From Cyclobacteriaceae bacterium (GTDB lineage Bacteria; Bacteroidota; Bacteroidia; Cytophagales; Cyclobacteriaceae), in NCBI GenBank assembly GCA_025455225.1, contig JALOMY010000002.1:1-32945 (forward strand): DNA of 32,945 nt. The letters are read 5' to 3'. Of the stretch, positions 16,562-24,995 are shown piece by piece. Positions within the stretch are counted from its first letter, which is position 1, and each line of letters begins with the position of its first letter. The translations under genes and the position numbers were made by a program. The notes beneath the pieces are model-generated. The model was given only the letters and a program-made list of their open reading frames with translations, made no database searches and was not told the origin of the DNA.

Positions 16562-16570
16562 AGTACTTAT

Positions 16571-17035
16571 ATGGATTTAACCGAGCGTATAAAAGACCTG
16601 GCCGAACAGCAGTTGAAAGATAAAAGCCAGTTTGTGGTCGAGGTTATTGCTACGCTCCGGAAAGTGCCCAATAAGATTATTGTTATTGTGGATGGCGATC
16701 AAGGTGTAACGATTGATGATTGTGCCGAAATCAGCCTGGGTTTGTCTCAGGCGCTTGACAAAGAGGATTTTTTTCCGGATCGGTATATGTTGGAAGTATC
16801 GACACCCGGTTTGGATCATCCGCTTAAACTGAAACGTCAGTATTTCAAAAATACCGGGCGAAAAGTCCGGGTTAAAACTGCTGGCGGAATACAGGAAGGA
16901 CTGTTGAAAAGTGTGACGGACGAATTCATCACACTTGAGCAAGAATCCGGAAAAGGGAAAAAGAAAGAAGTGAAGGAATTAACCATTCCTTTTAGTGATA
17001 TAGAAAAAACGTTTGTATTAGTATCCTTTAAATAA
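16571..17035 (+). CDS. rimP: Ribosome maturation factor RimP
   Basis: RimP assists 30S subunit assembly. The 154 residues have the usual two domains: an N-terminal alpha/beta domain with VDGDQGVTIDDCAEIS and LEVSTPGLDHPLK (the family motif ending in SPGLDRPL in others), and a C-terminal SH3-like domain with RKVRVKTAGGIQEG. It starts at the ATG at 16571 and lies nine bases before nusA. The rimP-nusA-infB order is the widely conserved bacterial arrangement, which supports all three calls. Confidence 0.96.
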   Translation: MDLTERIKDLAEQQLKDKSQFVVEVIATLRKVPNKIIVIVDGDQGVTIDDCAEISLGLSQALDKEDFFPDRYMLEVSTPGLDHPLKLKRQYFKNTGRKVRVKTAGGIQEGLLKSVTDEFITLEQESGKGKKKEVKELTIPFSDIEKTFVLVSFK

Positions 17036-17044
17036 ACTCTAACC

Positions 17045-18289
17045 ATGAACGATACGGCAAGCCTTATTGAATCGTTTGCAGATTTTGCCAAACAGAAGAA
17101 TATCGATCGGCCAACGATGATTCGCATCCTGGAAGATGTATTCCGGAACATGATTCGCAAGAAGTATGAAACCGATGATAACTTTGATATCATCATCAAT
17201 GCCGATAAGGGAGACCTTGAAATCTGGCGTTTCCGCGAAATTGTTGATAATGATTCGGAAGATATTTGGGATCATGACAAAATCAGTCTGACCGAAGCGC
17301 AGAGGATCGAACCCGATTTTGAAGTGGGTGAAGAAGTAGCTGAACAGATTTATCTGGAAGATTTCGGACGCAGGGCTGTAACTACCGCACGGCAGACTTT
17401 AATGCAAAAGGTTAAAGACCTGGAGAAGGATATTTTATTCCAGAAATATAAAGACCTGGTTGGCGAAATAATTACCGGAGAAGTTTACCAGGTTCTGGGT
17501 AAGGAAGTGCTGCTGATCGATGCTGAAGGCAATGAAATTTCAATTCCCCGCAACGAGCAGATTCAAAAGGACCGTTACCGCAAGGGCGAGAATGTTCGCG
17601 CTATTGTACACAAGGTTGAGATGGTTAACGGTAATCCGAAAATCATTCTATCCCGTACATCCCCGGTTTTCCTCGAGCGTTTGTTTGAGCAGGAAGTACC
17701 CGAAGTGTACGATGGTTTAATAACCATTAAAAAAGTAGTTCGTGAACCCGGAGAACGCGCAAAAGTTGCGGTAGAATCATACGATGATCGCATCGACCCG
17801 GTAGGTGCTTGCGTGGGTATGAAAGGATCGCGCATACATGCCATCGTACGTGAATTGCAGAACGAGAATATTGATGTAATCAACTTTACCGAAAATCTTG
17901 AATTATTTGTTCAGCGTGCGTTAAGCCCTGCAAAAATATCAAGCATCAAAATCGATAAAGACAACGGACGCATTGCCGTCTACCTAAAGCCCGACCAGGT
18001 TTCATTGGCTATTGGTAAAGGCGGTTTAAATATTAAACTGGCTAGCCGATTGGTTGGTTACGAAATCGATGTATTCCGTGAACTCGATGGTCTAACTGAA
18101 GAGGATGTCGATCTTGATGAATTTGCAGATGAAATTGAAAGCTGGGTGATTGATGAACTGAAACGCATTGGTCTCGATACTGCAAAAAGTGTGTTAGGAT
18201 TGTCGAAAGAGGAGTTAGTCAGAAGAACCGATCTTGAAGAGGAAACGATTGAAAGCGTGCAGAATATTCTGCGTAAAGAGTTTGAATAA
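17045..18289 (+). CDS. nusA: Transcription termination/antitermination factor NusA
   Basis: NusA binds RNA polymerase and nascent RNA and modulates pausing, intrinsic termination and antitermination. The 414 residues include an N-terminal polymerase-binding domain (about 1-125), an S1 domain (about 135-200), and KH1 and KH2 domains, with GACVGMKGSRIHAIVREL and SLAIGKGGLNIKLASRL as the RNA-binding signatures. A short acidic C-terminal part ends in a helix-hairpin-like segment. It lacks the two long acidic repeats of E. coli NusA (495 residues), as is normal outside the proteobacteria. The gene begins nine bases after rimP. Confidence 0.98.
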   Translation: MNDTASLIESFADFAKQKNIDRPTMIRILEDVFRNMIRKKYETDDNFDIIINADKGDLEIWRFREIVDNDSEDIWDHDKISLTEAQRIEPDFEVGEEVAEQIYLEDFGRRAVTTARQTLMQKVKDLEKDILFQKYKDLVGEIITGEVYQVLGKEVLLIDAEGNEISIPRNEQIQKDRYRKGENVRAIVHKVEMVNGNPKIILSRTSPVFLERLFEQEVPEVYDGLITIKKVVREPGERAKVAVESYDDRIDPVGACVGMKGSRIHAIVRELQNENIDVINFTENLELFVQRALSPAKISSIKIDKDNGRIAVYLKPDQVSLAIGKGGLNIKLASRLVGYEIDVFRELDGLTEEDVDLDEFADEIESWVIDELKRIGLDTAKSVLGLSKEELVRRTDLEEETIESVQNILRKEFE

Positions 18290-18356
18290 CAAACGATTTA
18301 ACACGCGATTAATCCGTGTAACTTTTTAAGTCATTAAAAAAGCATAATATTTGAGT

Positions 18357-21005
18357 ATGGCAGAGGAAAAATTGATCAGGTTAAGTCAGGCAGCAAGGAA
18401 GCTCAATGTGGGCCATCATACCATATTGGATTTCTTGGCCAAGAAAGGCCATGAGGTTGAAAACAACCCCAACGCCAAGCTTACGCCTGAGCAATTCGCA
18501 TTACTGTCAAAGGAGTTTGCGGCATCGGCAACCGAGAAACTGGAAGCAAGTGGCCTTACCATCGGAGTAAAGCACACCGACAGCATTGTTATTGAAAGCG
18601 AAAAGGAAGCAACAGCCAAAAAGCGTGCAGAGGAAGAAGAAAGTATTCTCATTAAGAATCTGGCAGCCAAGGAAATTGTAGCCAAGGAAGAAACAAAGCC
18701 TGAGAAAGTTGAACGGGAAAAGCCAAAACTGGAAGGCATCAAGGTAGTTGGCAAGATTGAACTTGAGAAAAAACCAAAAGTTGAGGAAGTAAAAGAAGAG
18801 CCCGAAGTAAAGAAAGAAGAAGTAGCACCTCAGCCGCTAAAAGAAATAATTGCCGAGAAACCCGAGCAGGAAGTTATTAAAGCAAAAGCCGACAAGCTTA
18901 AGGGTTTAAAAGTTGTTGATCGAATTGAGTTGCCCGTAGAAAAGGAGAAGAAAAAAGAACAACCCGTTGCCTCTTCAGACCTGCAGGAAGATAAAAAGGG
19001 CAAACGACCGCGTAAGCGTATTGTATCCCCGGGTGATGATAAAGGGCAGCGTCAACGTGGAGGCCGTCCATTACCTCAGCGTCCGGTGAAGGAAGAACCT
19101 TCAGAAAAGGAAATTCAGGAACAAATTCGTGCAACCCTGGCCAAACTCAGTGGAGGTGGCAAAAAAACCAGTGGTTCGAAATACCGTAGAGAAAAACGCC
19201 AGGCGATCTCTGAGGCGCACGAACAACAAATGCTTCAGGAGCAGGAAGCATCTAAAACACTTAAGGTAACTGAATTCATTTCAGCGAATGACCTGGCTTC
19301 ATTAATGAATGTTTCGGTTAATGATGTGATTTCAACCTGTCTTGGGTTGGGAATGTTCGTTTCAATTAATCAGCGTCTTGATGCAGAAGCGATCACTGTG
19401 ATTGCCGATGAGTTTGGATACGAAGTTCAGTTTACAACTACTGAAGAAGAAGACGAAATTCAGGAAGAAAAAGACCGGGATGAAGATCTTAAGCAGCGCG
19501 CACCGATCGTGACGATTATGGGTCACGTTGACCATGGTAAGACTTCATTATTGGACTATATCCGTAAAACCAAAGTTACTGCATCTGAAGCAGGGGGTAT
19601 TACCCAGCACATTGGTGCGTATGAAGTAACAACCAAGAACGGAAATAAGATTGCGTTTTTGGATACTCCGGGCCACGAGGCTTTTACTGCGATGCGTGCA
19701 CGGGGCGCTAAGCTTACAGATATTGCCATTATTGTGGTAGCGGCTGATGATGATGTAATGCCTCAAACCAAAGAAGCGATCAATCACGCTCAGGTTGCTG
19801 GTGTACCGATTGTTATAGCCATCAACAAAATTGATAAACCAACGGCAAATGCTGATAAAATTCGAGAGTCACTCGCTAAAATCAACATCCTGGTTGAAGA
19901 GTGGGGAGGTAAATACCAGTGTCAGGAAATTTCTGCCAAGTCAGGCAAGGGAGTAGACGAATTGTTGGAGAAAGTATTGCTCGAAGCAGAATTACTTAAC
20001 CTTCGTGCAAATCCGGATAAACCTGCCGTTGGATCCATCATCGAGGCTTCTTTGGATAAAGGCCGTGGCTACGTAGCAACGCTGATGGTTCAGGCTGGAT
20101 CATTAAAAATTGGAGATGTGATGCTGGCAGGCGCTCATTATGGCCGCGTAAAGGCCATGTTTGATGCTTTAGGTAATAAAGTAAAGGAGGCAGGACCATC
20201 CACACCTGTTCAAGTATTAGGTCTTGACGGAGCTCCGCAGGCTGGTGAAAAATTCAGTGTGTTGGAATCCGATCGCGAAGCCCGTGAACTGGCTTCCAAA
20301 CGGGGACAAATTCTGCGCGAGCAAAGCATTCGTACCAAGAAACACATCACACTTGATGAAATCGGAAGACGTCTGGCAATCGGTAATTTCAAAGAACTGA
20401 ATGTCATTGTTAAAGGTGATGTAGACGGTTCAGTTGAAGCCTTGTCAGATTCCTTGTTGAAACTTTCTACAAAGGAAATTCAGGTAGCAATCATCCATCG
20501 TGGCGTAGGTCAGATTTCTGAATCGGATGTACTGCTTGCTTCCGCTTCCGATGCTGTTATTGTTGGTTTCCAGGTACGCCCTTCTTCTTCGGCCCGCAGA
20601 CTGGCTGAGAATGAAGAAATTGAAATACGTCTCTACTCCATCATCTACGATGCCATCAACGATGTAAAGGCTGCTATGGAAGGTATGCTGGCGCCTGAAC
20701 AGGAAGAAGTAATTGTGGGTAATGCTGAAGTGCGCGAAGTATTCAAGATCACAAAAGTAGGTACCGTTGCAGGTTGTATGGTTACAGATGGATACATCAA
20801 ACGCAATAACCCGATCCGTTTGATTCGTGATGGTATTGTGGTGTATGCCGGTAAGTTGAATTCTCTGAAGCGTTTCAAAGACGATGTTGGAGAAGTGAAA
20901 TCAGGTTACGACTGCGGTATGGGCATCGAAAGCTTTAACGACATTCAGGTAGGTGATGTCATTGAGAGCTACGAGATGCGTGAAGTGAAGCGAACGCTCG
21001 CTTAA
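18357..21005 (+). CDS. infB: Translation initiation factor IF-2
   Basis: IF-2 is the GTPase that delivers initiator fMet-tRNA to the 30S subunit and promotes subunit joining. I use the ATG at 18357 (882 residues, MAEEKLIRLSQ); an in-frame TTG at 18351 adds only two residues. The first 50 residues are an IF2-N-like domain, followed by a long Lys/Glu-rich low-complexity segment (about 75-280) and a second N-domain before the G domain. G1 is GHVDHGKT at 389-396, G3 is DTPGHE and G4 is NKID, followed by domains II-IV. The low-complexity linker is typical of large IF-2 proteins. It follows nusA by 67 bases. Confidence 0.98.
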   Translation: MAEEKLIRLSQAARKLNVGHHTILDFLAKKGHEVENNPNAKLTPEQFALLSKEFAASATEKLEASGLTIGVKHTDSIVIESEKEATAKKRAEEEESILIKNLAAKEIVAKEETKPEKVEREKPKLEGIKVVGKIELEKKPKVEEVKEEPEVKKEEVAPQPLKEIIAEKPEQEVIKAKADKLKGLKVVDRIELPVEKEKKKEQPVASSDLQEDKKGKRPRKRIVSPGDDKGQRQRGGRPLPQRPVKEEPSEKEIQEQIRATLAKLSGGGKKTSGSKYRREKRQAISEAHEQQMLQEQEASKTLKVTEFISANDLASLMNVSVNDVISTCLGLGMFVSINQRLDAEAITVIADEFGYEVQFTTTEEEDEIQEEKDRDEDLKQRAPIVTIMGHVDHGKTSLLDYIRKTKVTASEAGGITQHIGAYEVTTKNGNKIAFLDTPGHEAFTAMRARGAKLTDIAIIVVAADDDVMPQTKEAINHAQVAGVPIVIAINKIDKPTANADKIRESLAKINILVEEWGGKYQCQEISAKSGKGVDELLEKVLLEAELLNLRANPDKPAVGSIIEASLDKGRGYVATLMVQAGSLKIGDVMLAGAHYGRVKAMFDALGNKVKEAGPSTPVQVLGLDGAPQAGEKFSVLESDREARELASKRGQILREQSIRTKKHITLDEIGRRLAIGNFKELNVIVKGDVDGSVEALSDSLLKLSTKEIQVAIIHRGVGQISESDVLLASASDAVIVGFQVRPSSSARRLAENEEIEIRLYSIIYDAINDVKAAMEGMLAPEQEEVIVGNAEVREVFKITKVGTVAGCMVTDGYIKRNNPIRLIRDGIVVYAGKLNSLKRFKDDVGEVKSGYDCGMGIESFNDIQVGDVIESYEMREVKRTLA

Positions 21006-21014
21006 CGAGTCCGG

Positions 21015-21452
21015 TTAATGCCGGTAATACGTTTTACTGACTATTTTCCACCCTTCGTTGAATTTGTAGAGTACCAGGTAATCAGTGAAAGTCTTTTTCC
21101 CTTCACGATAAAGTTCCAGTTTTACGATTGCAGCACTGCCGGTTACATCTACCGTTATGAATTTCCCTTCGGTACGCACAGAGGATACATTACCCTCTTT
21201 CTTTCGTTTTTCAATGGCGGTAATCCATTCCTCAATTGCAAAGGGTTTTACTTCATTGTCGATCAGTCGAAGCATGGAAAATGAAGGGTGAAATCCGTTT
21301 CGGATATCATCAATATTTCCGTTGTTTTGAATGCCTTCAATGTAAGCTGAAGTTATTACACTTTTTATTGCGGCTTCTTCAGCAGATTGCGCAAACGAAA
21401 TAATTAATGAACCGCAAATAAGAATAAATGAAGGCAGAATTGTTTTTAGCAT
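21015..21452 (-). CDS. Exported lumazine-binding-like / NTF2-fold protein
   Basis: A 145-residue protein with a signal peptide (about 1-22, ending SFAQS). The mature part has the pattern of the putative lumazine-binding family (PF12893, NTF2-like fold): AIKSVITSAYIEGIQNNG, FHPSFSMLRL, EEWITAIEKR and a C-terminal strand pair ending WKIVSKTYYRH. Members are small exported proteins in Bacteroidota and their true ligand is not settled. It ends 9 bases from the infB stop on the opposite strand. Its ATG is just 15 bases from the ATG of the divergent lipoprotein gene at 21468. Confidence 0.75.
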   Translation of the reverse strand: MLKTILPSFILICGSLIISFAQSAEEAAIKSVITSAYIEGIQNNGNIDDIRNGFHPSFSMLRLIDNEVKPFAIEEWITAIEKRKKEGNVSSVRTEGKFITVDVTGSAAIVKLELYREGKKTFTDYLVLYKFNEGWKIVSKTYYRH

Positions 21453-21467
21453 AATAATTTGTACAAA

Positions 21468-22016
21468 ATGTTAAAAAATTTCTTTCTGCTGGTTTTACTG
21501 TTGTCCGGATGTAAAATTGATCGGGAGAGAAAAATTGATCGTGATCGATTCACCTTCCAAATGACGGCCGATTCGCATCTGTTTTTCAAAAACGTTCGCC
21601 AGCTCTACTACGACTTTACGGATTTGCAGGAGGCTAAGTTACACGTCTATCGTTACAGCGACAGGCAGAAGGGCAATGCCTATCCGTGCATGCATCCGAC
21701 ACTGGTTGTTGATTGGCTGCGCAACGAGGCATACGTGTTGATTGAAGTCAATGAAATCCTGCAAGATCAGGATGAACTGGTTATTTATGAAAAAAGCTCA
21801 CCAACAGGTGTGAAGTATTCGTATTCTCTAGTTGAGCGTGGCCGGTTAAACATGCTTGAATTTGCTACAAAAATCTACGAGGGGATTATGACCGAAAGTG
21901 AATTTTCTGTCAGGATTAATGGACAGGTAATACCTCTTTTTACTGATGAAACCGACCGGGGAAATTTCAGAATAGCAATGGCTGATTATTACCGGCTCAC
22001 CCGAATCATCCGTTGA
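21468..22016 (+). CDS. Hypothetical lipoprotein
   Basis: A 182-residue protein that I do not recognise. It starts MLKNFFLLVLLLSGC, an SPII signal with lipobox LLSGC and lipidated C15; an in-frame TTG at 21459 would add three residues and spoil the compact signal, so I choose the ATG. A charged KIDRERKIDRDR segment follows the cysteine, then a mixed alpha/beta domain that contains one further cysteine (YPCMHP). It lies tail to tail with prfA with no base between the two stop codons. No domain or motif points to an activity. Confidence 0.75.
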   Translation: MLKNFFLLVLLLSGCKIDRERKIDRDRFTFQMTADSHLFFKNVRQLYYDFTDLQEAKLHVYRYSDRQKGNAYPCMHPTLVVDWLRNEAYVLIEVNEILQDQDELVIYEKSSPTGVKYSYSLVERGRLNMLEFATKIYEGIMTESEFSVRINGQVIPLFTDETDRGNFRIAMADYYRLTRIIR

Positions 22017-23090
22017 TTACGGAGTCATTCCCTCAGCCATTTTCTCCGCGCTATCGGCAATGCGCAACTGTTCCACAAAGTCGTCAATCTCGCCATTCAT
22101 AATAGCCGGTAAATTATACTGAGTAAATCCGATTCGATGGTCGGTTACCCGGCTTTGAGGAAAATTATACGTTCTGATTTTTTCAGAACGGTCTCCGCTT
22201 CGCACCAGCGACTTACGGGCAGCACCCATTTCACTTTGTTGTTTCTCTACTTCCATTTCGTAGAGCTTTGACTTAAGCATCTGCAGGGCACGTTCCCGGT
22301 TGCCGTGTTGCGAACGTTCTACCTGGCACGTGATAACAATACCGGTTGGTTTATGCGTCAATTGAACTTTCGTTTCAACTTTGTTTACATTCTGTCCGCC
22401 TGCTCCGCTTGAACGCGCAGTCTGAACTTCAATATCAGCCGGGTTAATTTCAATATTAACATCTTCAACTTCCGGCAATACCACCACGGATGCTGCCGAT
22501 GTATGAACCCGCCCTTGTTGTTCGGTTGCCGGTACCCGTTGTACGCGGTGTACGCCTGATTCAAATTTCAGTTTACCATAAGCACCTTCACCGCTAACAC
22601 TGCAAATAATTTCTTTATAGCCGCCCGCTGTTCCTTCGGTGAAGTCAACGGTACTCATTTTTAATCCTACACGGTCACAATATCGCTGGTACATCCTCCA
22701 TAGGTCTCCGGCAAAAAGGGAGGCTTCATCTCCCCCGGTACCGGCACGGATTTCAAGGATGCAGTCTTTGTCATCGTTCGGGTCTTTGGGAATAAGCAAC
22801 TCCTTCAATTCAGCTTCCAGGCTCTCGATTTTAGGTTCCAGCTCATCGATTTCCATTTTGGCCAATTCACGCATATCGGCATCTTTTTCACGCTGAAGTA
22901 CGTCCTTGGCATGTTTGAAATTACTTTGGGCCGAAAGGTATTCGTTGTATTTCGACACTACTTTTTCAAGGTCACCGTATTCCCTGCTCAGCTGGGAGAA
23001 CTTTTTTGGATTGCTTACTGTATCGGGCTGAACCAACAGTTGACCCAATTCCTCGAAGCGATGCTTAATTTCTTCTAATTTTTCAATCAT
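22017..23090 (-). CDS. prfA: Peptide chain release factor 1
   Basis: RF1 recognises UAA and UAG stop codons and triggers release of the finished protein. The 357 residues are full length. P187-A188-T189 is the PxT tripeptide that reads the stop codon, and G231-G232-Q233 (SGAGGQNVN) is the catalytic GGQ loop that acts in the peptidyl-transferase centre. The N-terminal coiled-coil domain (1-100) and the EIRAGTGGDEA segment are typical. No prmC (the GGQ methyltransferase) is adjacent, although it often neighbours prfA in other bacteria. A TAACTTTG -7 box lies 17-24 bases upstream of the start. Confidence 0.98.
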   Translation of the reverse strand: MIEKLEEIKHRFEELGQLLVQPDTVSNPKKFSQLSREYGDLEKVVSKYNEYLSAQSNFKHAKDVLQREKDADMRELAKMEIDELEPKIESLEAELKELLIPKDPNDDKDCILEIRAGTGGDEASLFAGDLWRMYQRYCDRVGLKMSTVDFTEGTAGGYKEIICSVSGEGAYGKLKFESGVHRVQRVPATEQQGRVHTSAASVVVLPEVEDVNIEINPADIEVQTARSSGAGGQNVNKVETKVQLTHKPTGIVITCQVERSQHGNRERALQMLKSKLYEMEVEKQQSEMGAARKSLVRSGDRSEKIRTYNFPQSRVTDHRIGFTQYNLPAIMNGEIDDFVEQLRIADSAEKMAEGMTP

Positions 23091-23106
23091 ACCCTTAAAA
23101 CGGGTT

Positions 23107-23114
23107 CAAAGTTA
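23107..23114 (-). promoter_or_regulatory. Putative prfA -7 box (TAACTTTG on minus strand)
   Basis: TAACTTTG on the minus strand fits TAnnTTTG and predicts a leader of about 12 bases before the prfA ATG at 23090. No -33 TTTG at normal spacing. Confidence 0.4.
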
Positions 23115-23151
23115 GTAAATCGTTGCATTCGTAAGTTTTCCATCTGAACAT

Positions 23152-23159
23152 TACCTTTG
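23152..23159 (+). promoter_or_regulatory. Putative -7 box abutting a lipoprotein start (TACCTTTG)
   Basis: TACCTTTG is a perfect TAnnTTTG match that ends three bases before the ATG at 23163. If functional, the mRNA would be leaderless. No clear -33 partner. Confidence 0.35.
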
Positions 23160-23162
23160 GGC

Positions 23163-23636
23163 ATGCGATGGATTTATGTTGCCATACTGGTATTACTGAT
23201 GGGTTGCGGTGGATCTTTAAGTGAAGAACAACGCAAGCAAATGCGTGAGGCACGCGAACAACAAACCATCAAAAAAGTTACCGAAGCTGAGCTTACCCAG
23301 GAAGCATTCGACCGGGGAAAGGAAATAATTGATTTGATAGAGAAGAATCCGAATCAAAGCGATTCAATTGCTCAAAATCATCATGTAATTATTCGTTGGA
23401 TCGATCCTTCTTCTCCTGATGCCACCGAACTGGAACGTCAGGTTATAGATGCCTATTTGAATAGCGCAATTATGGGGAACGCAGTATCCGATAATGTACA
23501 AAAGCTCGGTACGGATTCATTATTATACAGTAAGCCGGTTGTAACCGAGTTGCCGGACGGCAGCGTGCAGGTAAAGGGATTATGGAATGTTAAGATGTCA
23601 AAAAAGTACCTTGTGCTGGGTATGGATAAAAAATAG
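23163..23636 (+). CDS. Hypothetical lipoprotein
   Basis: A 157-residue lipoprotein of unknown function. Signal MRWIYVAILVLLMGC gives a lipobox LMGC with C15. I choose the ATG at 23163 over an in-frame TTG at 23157, which overlaps the -7 box. After the cysteine comes a Gln/Arg/Glu-rich helical segment (about 20-60), then a domain with an HHVIIRWIDP segment and a C-terminal strand region LPDGSVQVKGLWNVKMSKKY. The layout faintly recalls small haem- or ligand-binding sensor domains, but no CxxCH motif is present and I make no claim. It is convergent with the next gene with one base between stops. Confidence 0.75.
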   Translation: MRWIYVAILVLLMGCGGSLSEEQRKQMREAREQQTIKKVTEAELTQEAFDRGKEIIDLIEKNPNQSDSIAQNHHVIIRWIDPSSPDATELERQVIDAYLNSAIMGNAVSDNVQKLGTDSLLYSKPVVTELPDGSVQVKGLWNVKMSKKYLVLGMDKK

Positions 23637-23637
23637 A

Positions 23638-24165
23638 TCAGTTGATTTTCTTAAAAGTCTGTCCCGTGAAATAACCTTTCTGTATCAATTCCATTAATTT
23701 TTTTGGAGAAGGTTCAATGATGAAGTAGGTTTTATTTTCGACTTCAGTTTTGGTGACTTTAATATCGTTGGATAATTTTTGAATAAACTGGTTCCGGGCT
23801 TCTTCGTCATCCGGAAATTCCGGCATCTGCAAATACTGAATGTCTCCATTTTTCTCCCGTTTGATTACTCTTAAATACCAAACGTACTCTTCCCGGAGAT
23901 TCAGAAAGTAATATCCTTTATAATACTTAAGAATCAGGCTATCGCTAAGCGATGCTACCTCATCTTTCCCGAGCCGGTATCCGGTCTTATCTATTACCAG
24001 GGTATCTACGGGTTCATCACTTTCCAAAATGAGGTATCGGCCGTTAAGTTTGGAAGGGACTTCTTTCAGGGCTTTGATTCCTTTAGGCTGAGGCTCCTTA
24101 TAGGATATTTCTGTACAGGCTAAATTAAGAAGGATAAGTAACAGGAACAGGGCAAAGGCTTTCAT
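23638..24165 (-). CDS. Hypothetical lipoprotein
   Basis: A 175-residue protein starting MKAFALFLLLILLNLAC, an SPII signal with lipidated C17. The mature part is rich in beta strands and charged residues (for example YYKGYYFLNLREEYVWYLRVIKR), followed by a helix (about 125-150) and an IIEPSPKKLMELIQ helix near the end. I do not recognise a family. Such small lipoproteins are common in Bacteroidota. It is convergent with the preceding gene and divergent from the next; I found no convincing promoter. Confidence 0.72.
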   Translation of the reverse strand: MKAFALFLLLILLNLACTEISYKEPQPKGIKALKEVPSKLNGRYLILESDEPVDTLVIDKTGYRLGKDEVASLSDSLILKYYKGYYFLNLREEYVWYLRVIKREKNGDIQYLQMPEFPDDEEARNQFIQKLSNDIKVTKTEVENKTYFIIEPSPKKLMELIQKGYFTGQTFKKIN

Positions 24166-24278
24166 TTAGGTAAGTTACAGAATTACAGGTTAATTTAGAG
24201 TTGCTCGCGCAGGGTAACTTTTTTAAATAGCCCTCCAACGAAGGCTTTTAATTATGTGTCTAAAACGAGAATGAAATC

Positions 24279-24286
24279 TATTTTTA
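24279..24286 (+). promoter_or_regulatory. Weak -7-like box near a lipoprotein start (TATTTTTA)
   Basis: TATTTTTA matches seven of eight positions of TATTTTTG and ends four bases before the ATG at 24291, the same geometry as at 7156 and 23152. No -33 element is visible. Confidence 0.22.
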
Positions 24287-24290
24287 CAGC

Positions 24291-24995
24291 ATGAAGAGAA
24301 TAAGATTGTGGTCTGTTTTAAGCATTATATTATTGACCGGTTGTTTTCCGGAAAGCGAATATCCCACTGTTTTTACGTATACTTTTGATTTCTCGGTTAA
24401 TGCAGAAGGGTGGTCGGGTGATTTTTCAGACTATCCTGAAGGTGATTCAATTGCCTATGAATTGGCTTATTCTTATGGCCCTCTTCCGGATAATGTTAGC
24501 AAGACCCGCAAAGGATTTAAGTTAACCGGCAACAATCAAAGTGATGATCTCTTCATGTTCATTAAACGAAAGCTAACAGGTTTTCCGCCTAATTCACGGT
24601 TTGAGGTTTTATTTAATGTACGATTTGCATCTAATGCACCAACAGAAGCATTTGGCATCGGTGGAGCACCAGGTGAAAGTGTCATCGTAAAAGCAGGGAT
24701 CACCACTATTGAACCCCTTAAGGAACTGGTTGACGGATACTACCAGATGAACATTGATAAAGGCAATCAGGCTGAAAGCGGAGAGGATATGATGGCCATC
24801 GGCAATGTAGGGGTTTCTCCTACAACAACCCAGTATACAGAAATTTATCGCGGTAATAGTTCTTCAAATCCCTTTATTCTAACAACCAATAACCTCGGTG
24901 AAGTCTGGATAATTATCGGCACTGACAGTGGTTATGAAGGGACAACCACATTATATTATACTTCTCTTGACCTGGTATTTAACCAGGTTTATTAA
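24291..24995 (+). CDS. Hypothetical lipoprotein, beta-rich
   Basis: A 234-residue lipoprotein: MKRIRLWSVLSIILLTGC gives a lipobox with C18. The mature part looks like a beta-sandwich, with TYTFDFSVNAEGWSGDFSDYP at its start (a phrase also seen in other uncharacterised exported bacterial proteins), many aromatic and glycine residues, no further cysteine and a C-terminal strand SLDLVFNQVY. The shape suggests a carbohydrate- or ligand-binding fold, but that is only an inference. A 6-bp inverted repeat (24970-24975 and 24983-24988) overlaps the 3' end, with a T7 run too far downstream to be a confident terminator. Confidence 0.72.
   Translation: MKRIRLWSVLSIILLTGCFPESEYPTVFTYTFDFSVNAEGWSGDFSDYPEGDSIAYELAYSYGPLPDNVSKTRKGFKLTGNNQSDDLFMFIKRKLTGFPPNSRFEVLFNVRFASNAPTEAFGIGGAPGESVIVKAGITTIEPLKELVDGYYQMNIDKGNQAESGEDMMAIGNVGVSPTTTQYTEIYRGNSSSNPFILTTNNLGEVWIIIGTDSGYEGTTTLYYTSLDLVFNQVY

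Larger units (their letters stand above)
16268..16570. other. 303-base intergenic region between rfbA and rimP
   Basis: Bases 16268-16470 are A/T-rich and show no gene, tRNA or strong hairpin. The right-hand third contains the rimP promoter (16477-16508) and a leader hairpin (16533-16561). Confidence 0.7.

Noticed and set aside
18345..18353. TAATATTTG just before infB, and TAATCTTTG at 3184-3192, as promoters
   Set aside because: Both have three bases between TA and TTTG instead of two and no -33 partner; infB is probably expressed from the rimP promoter.
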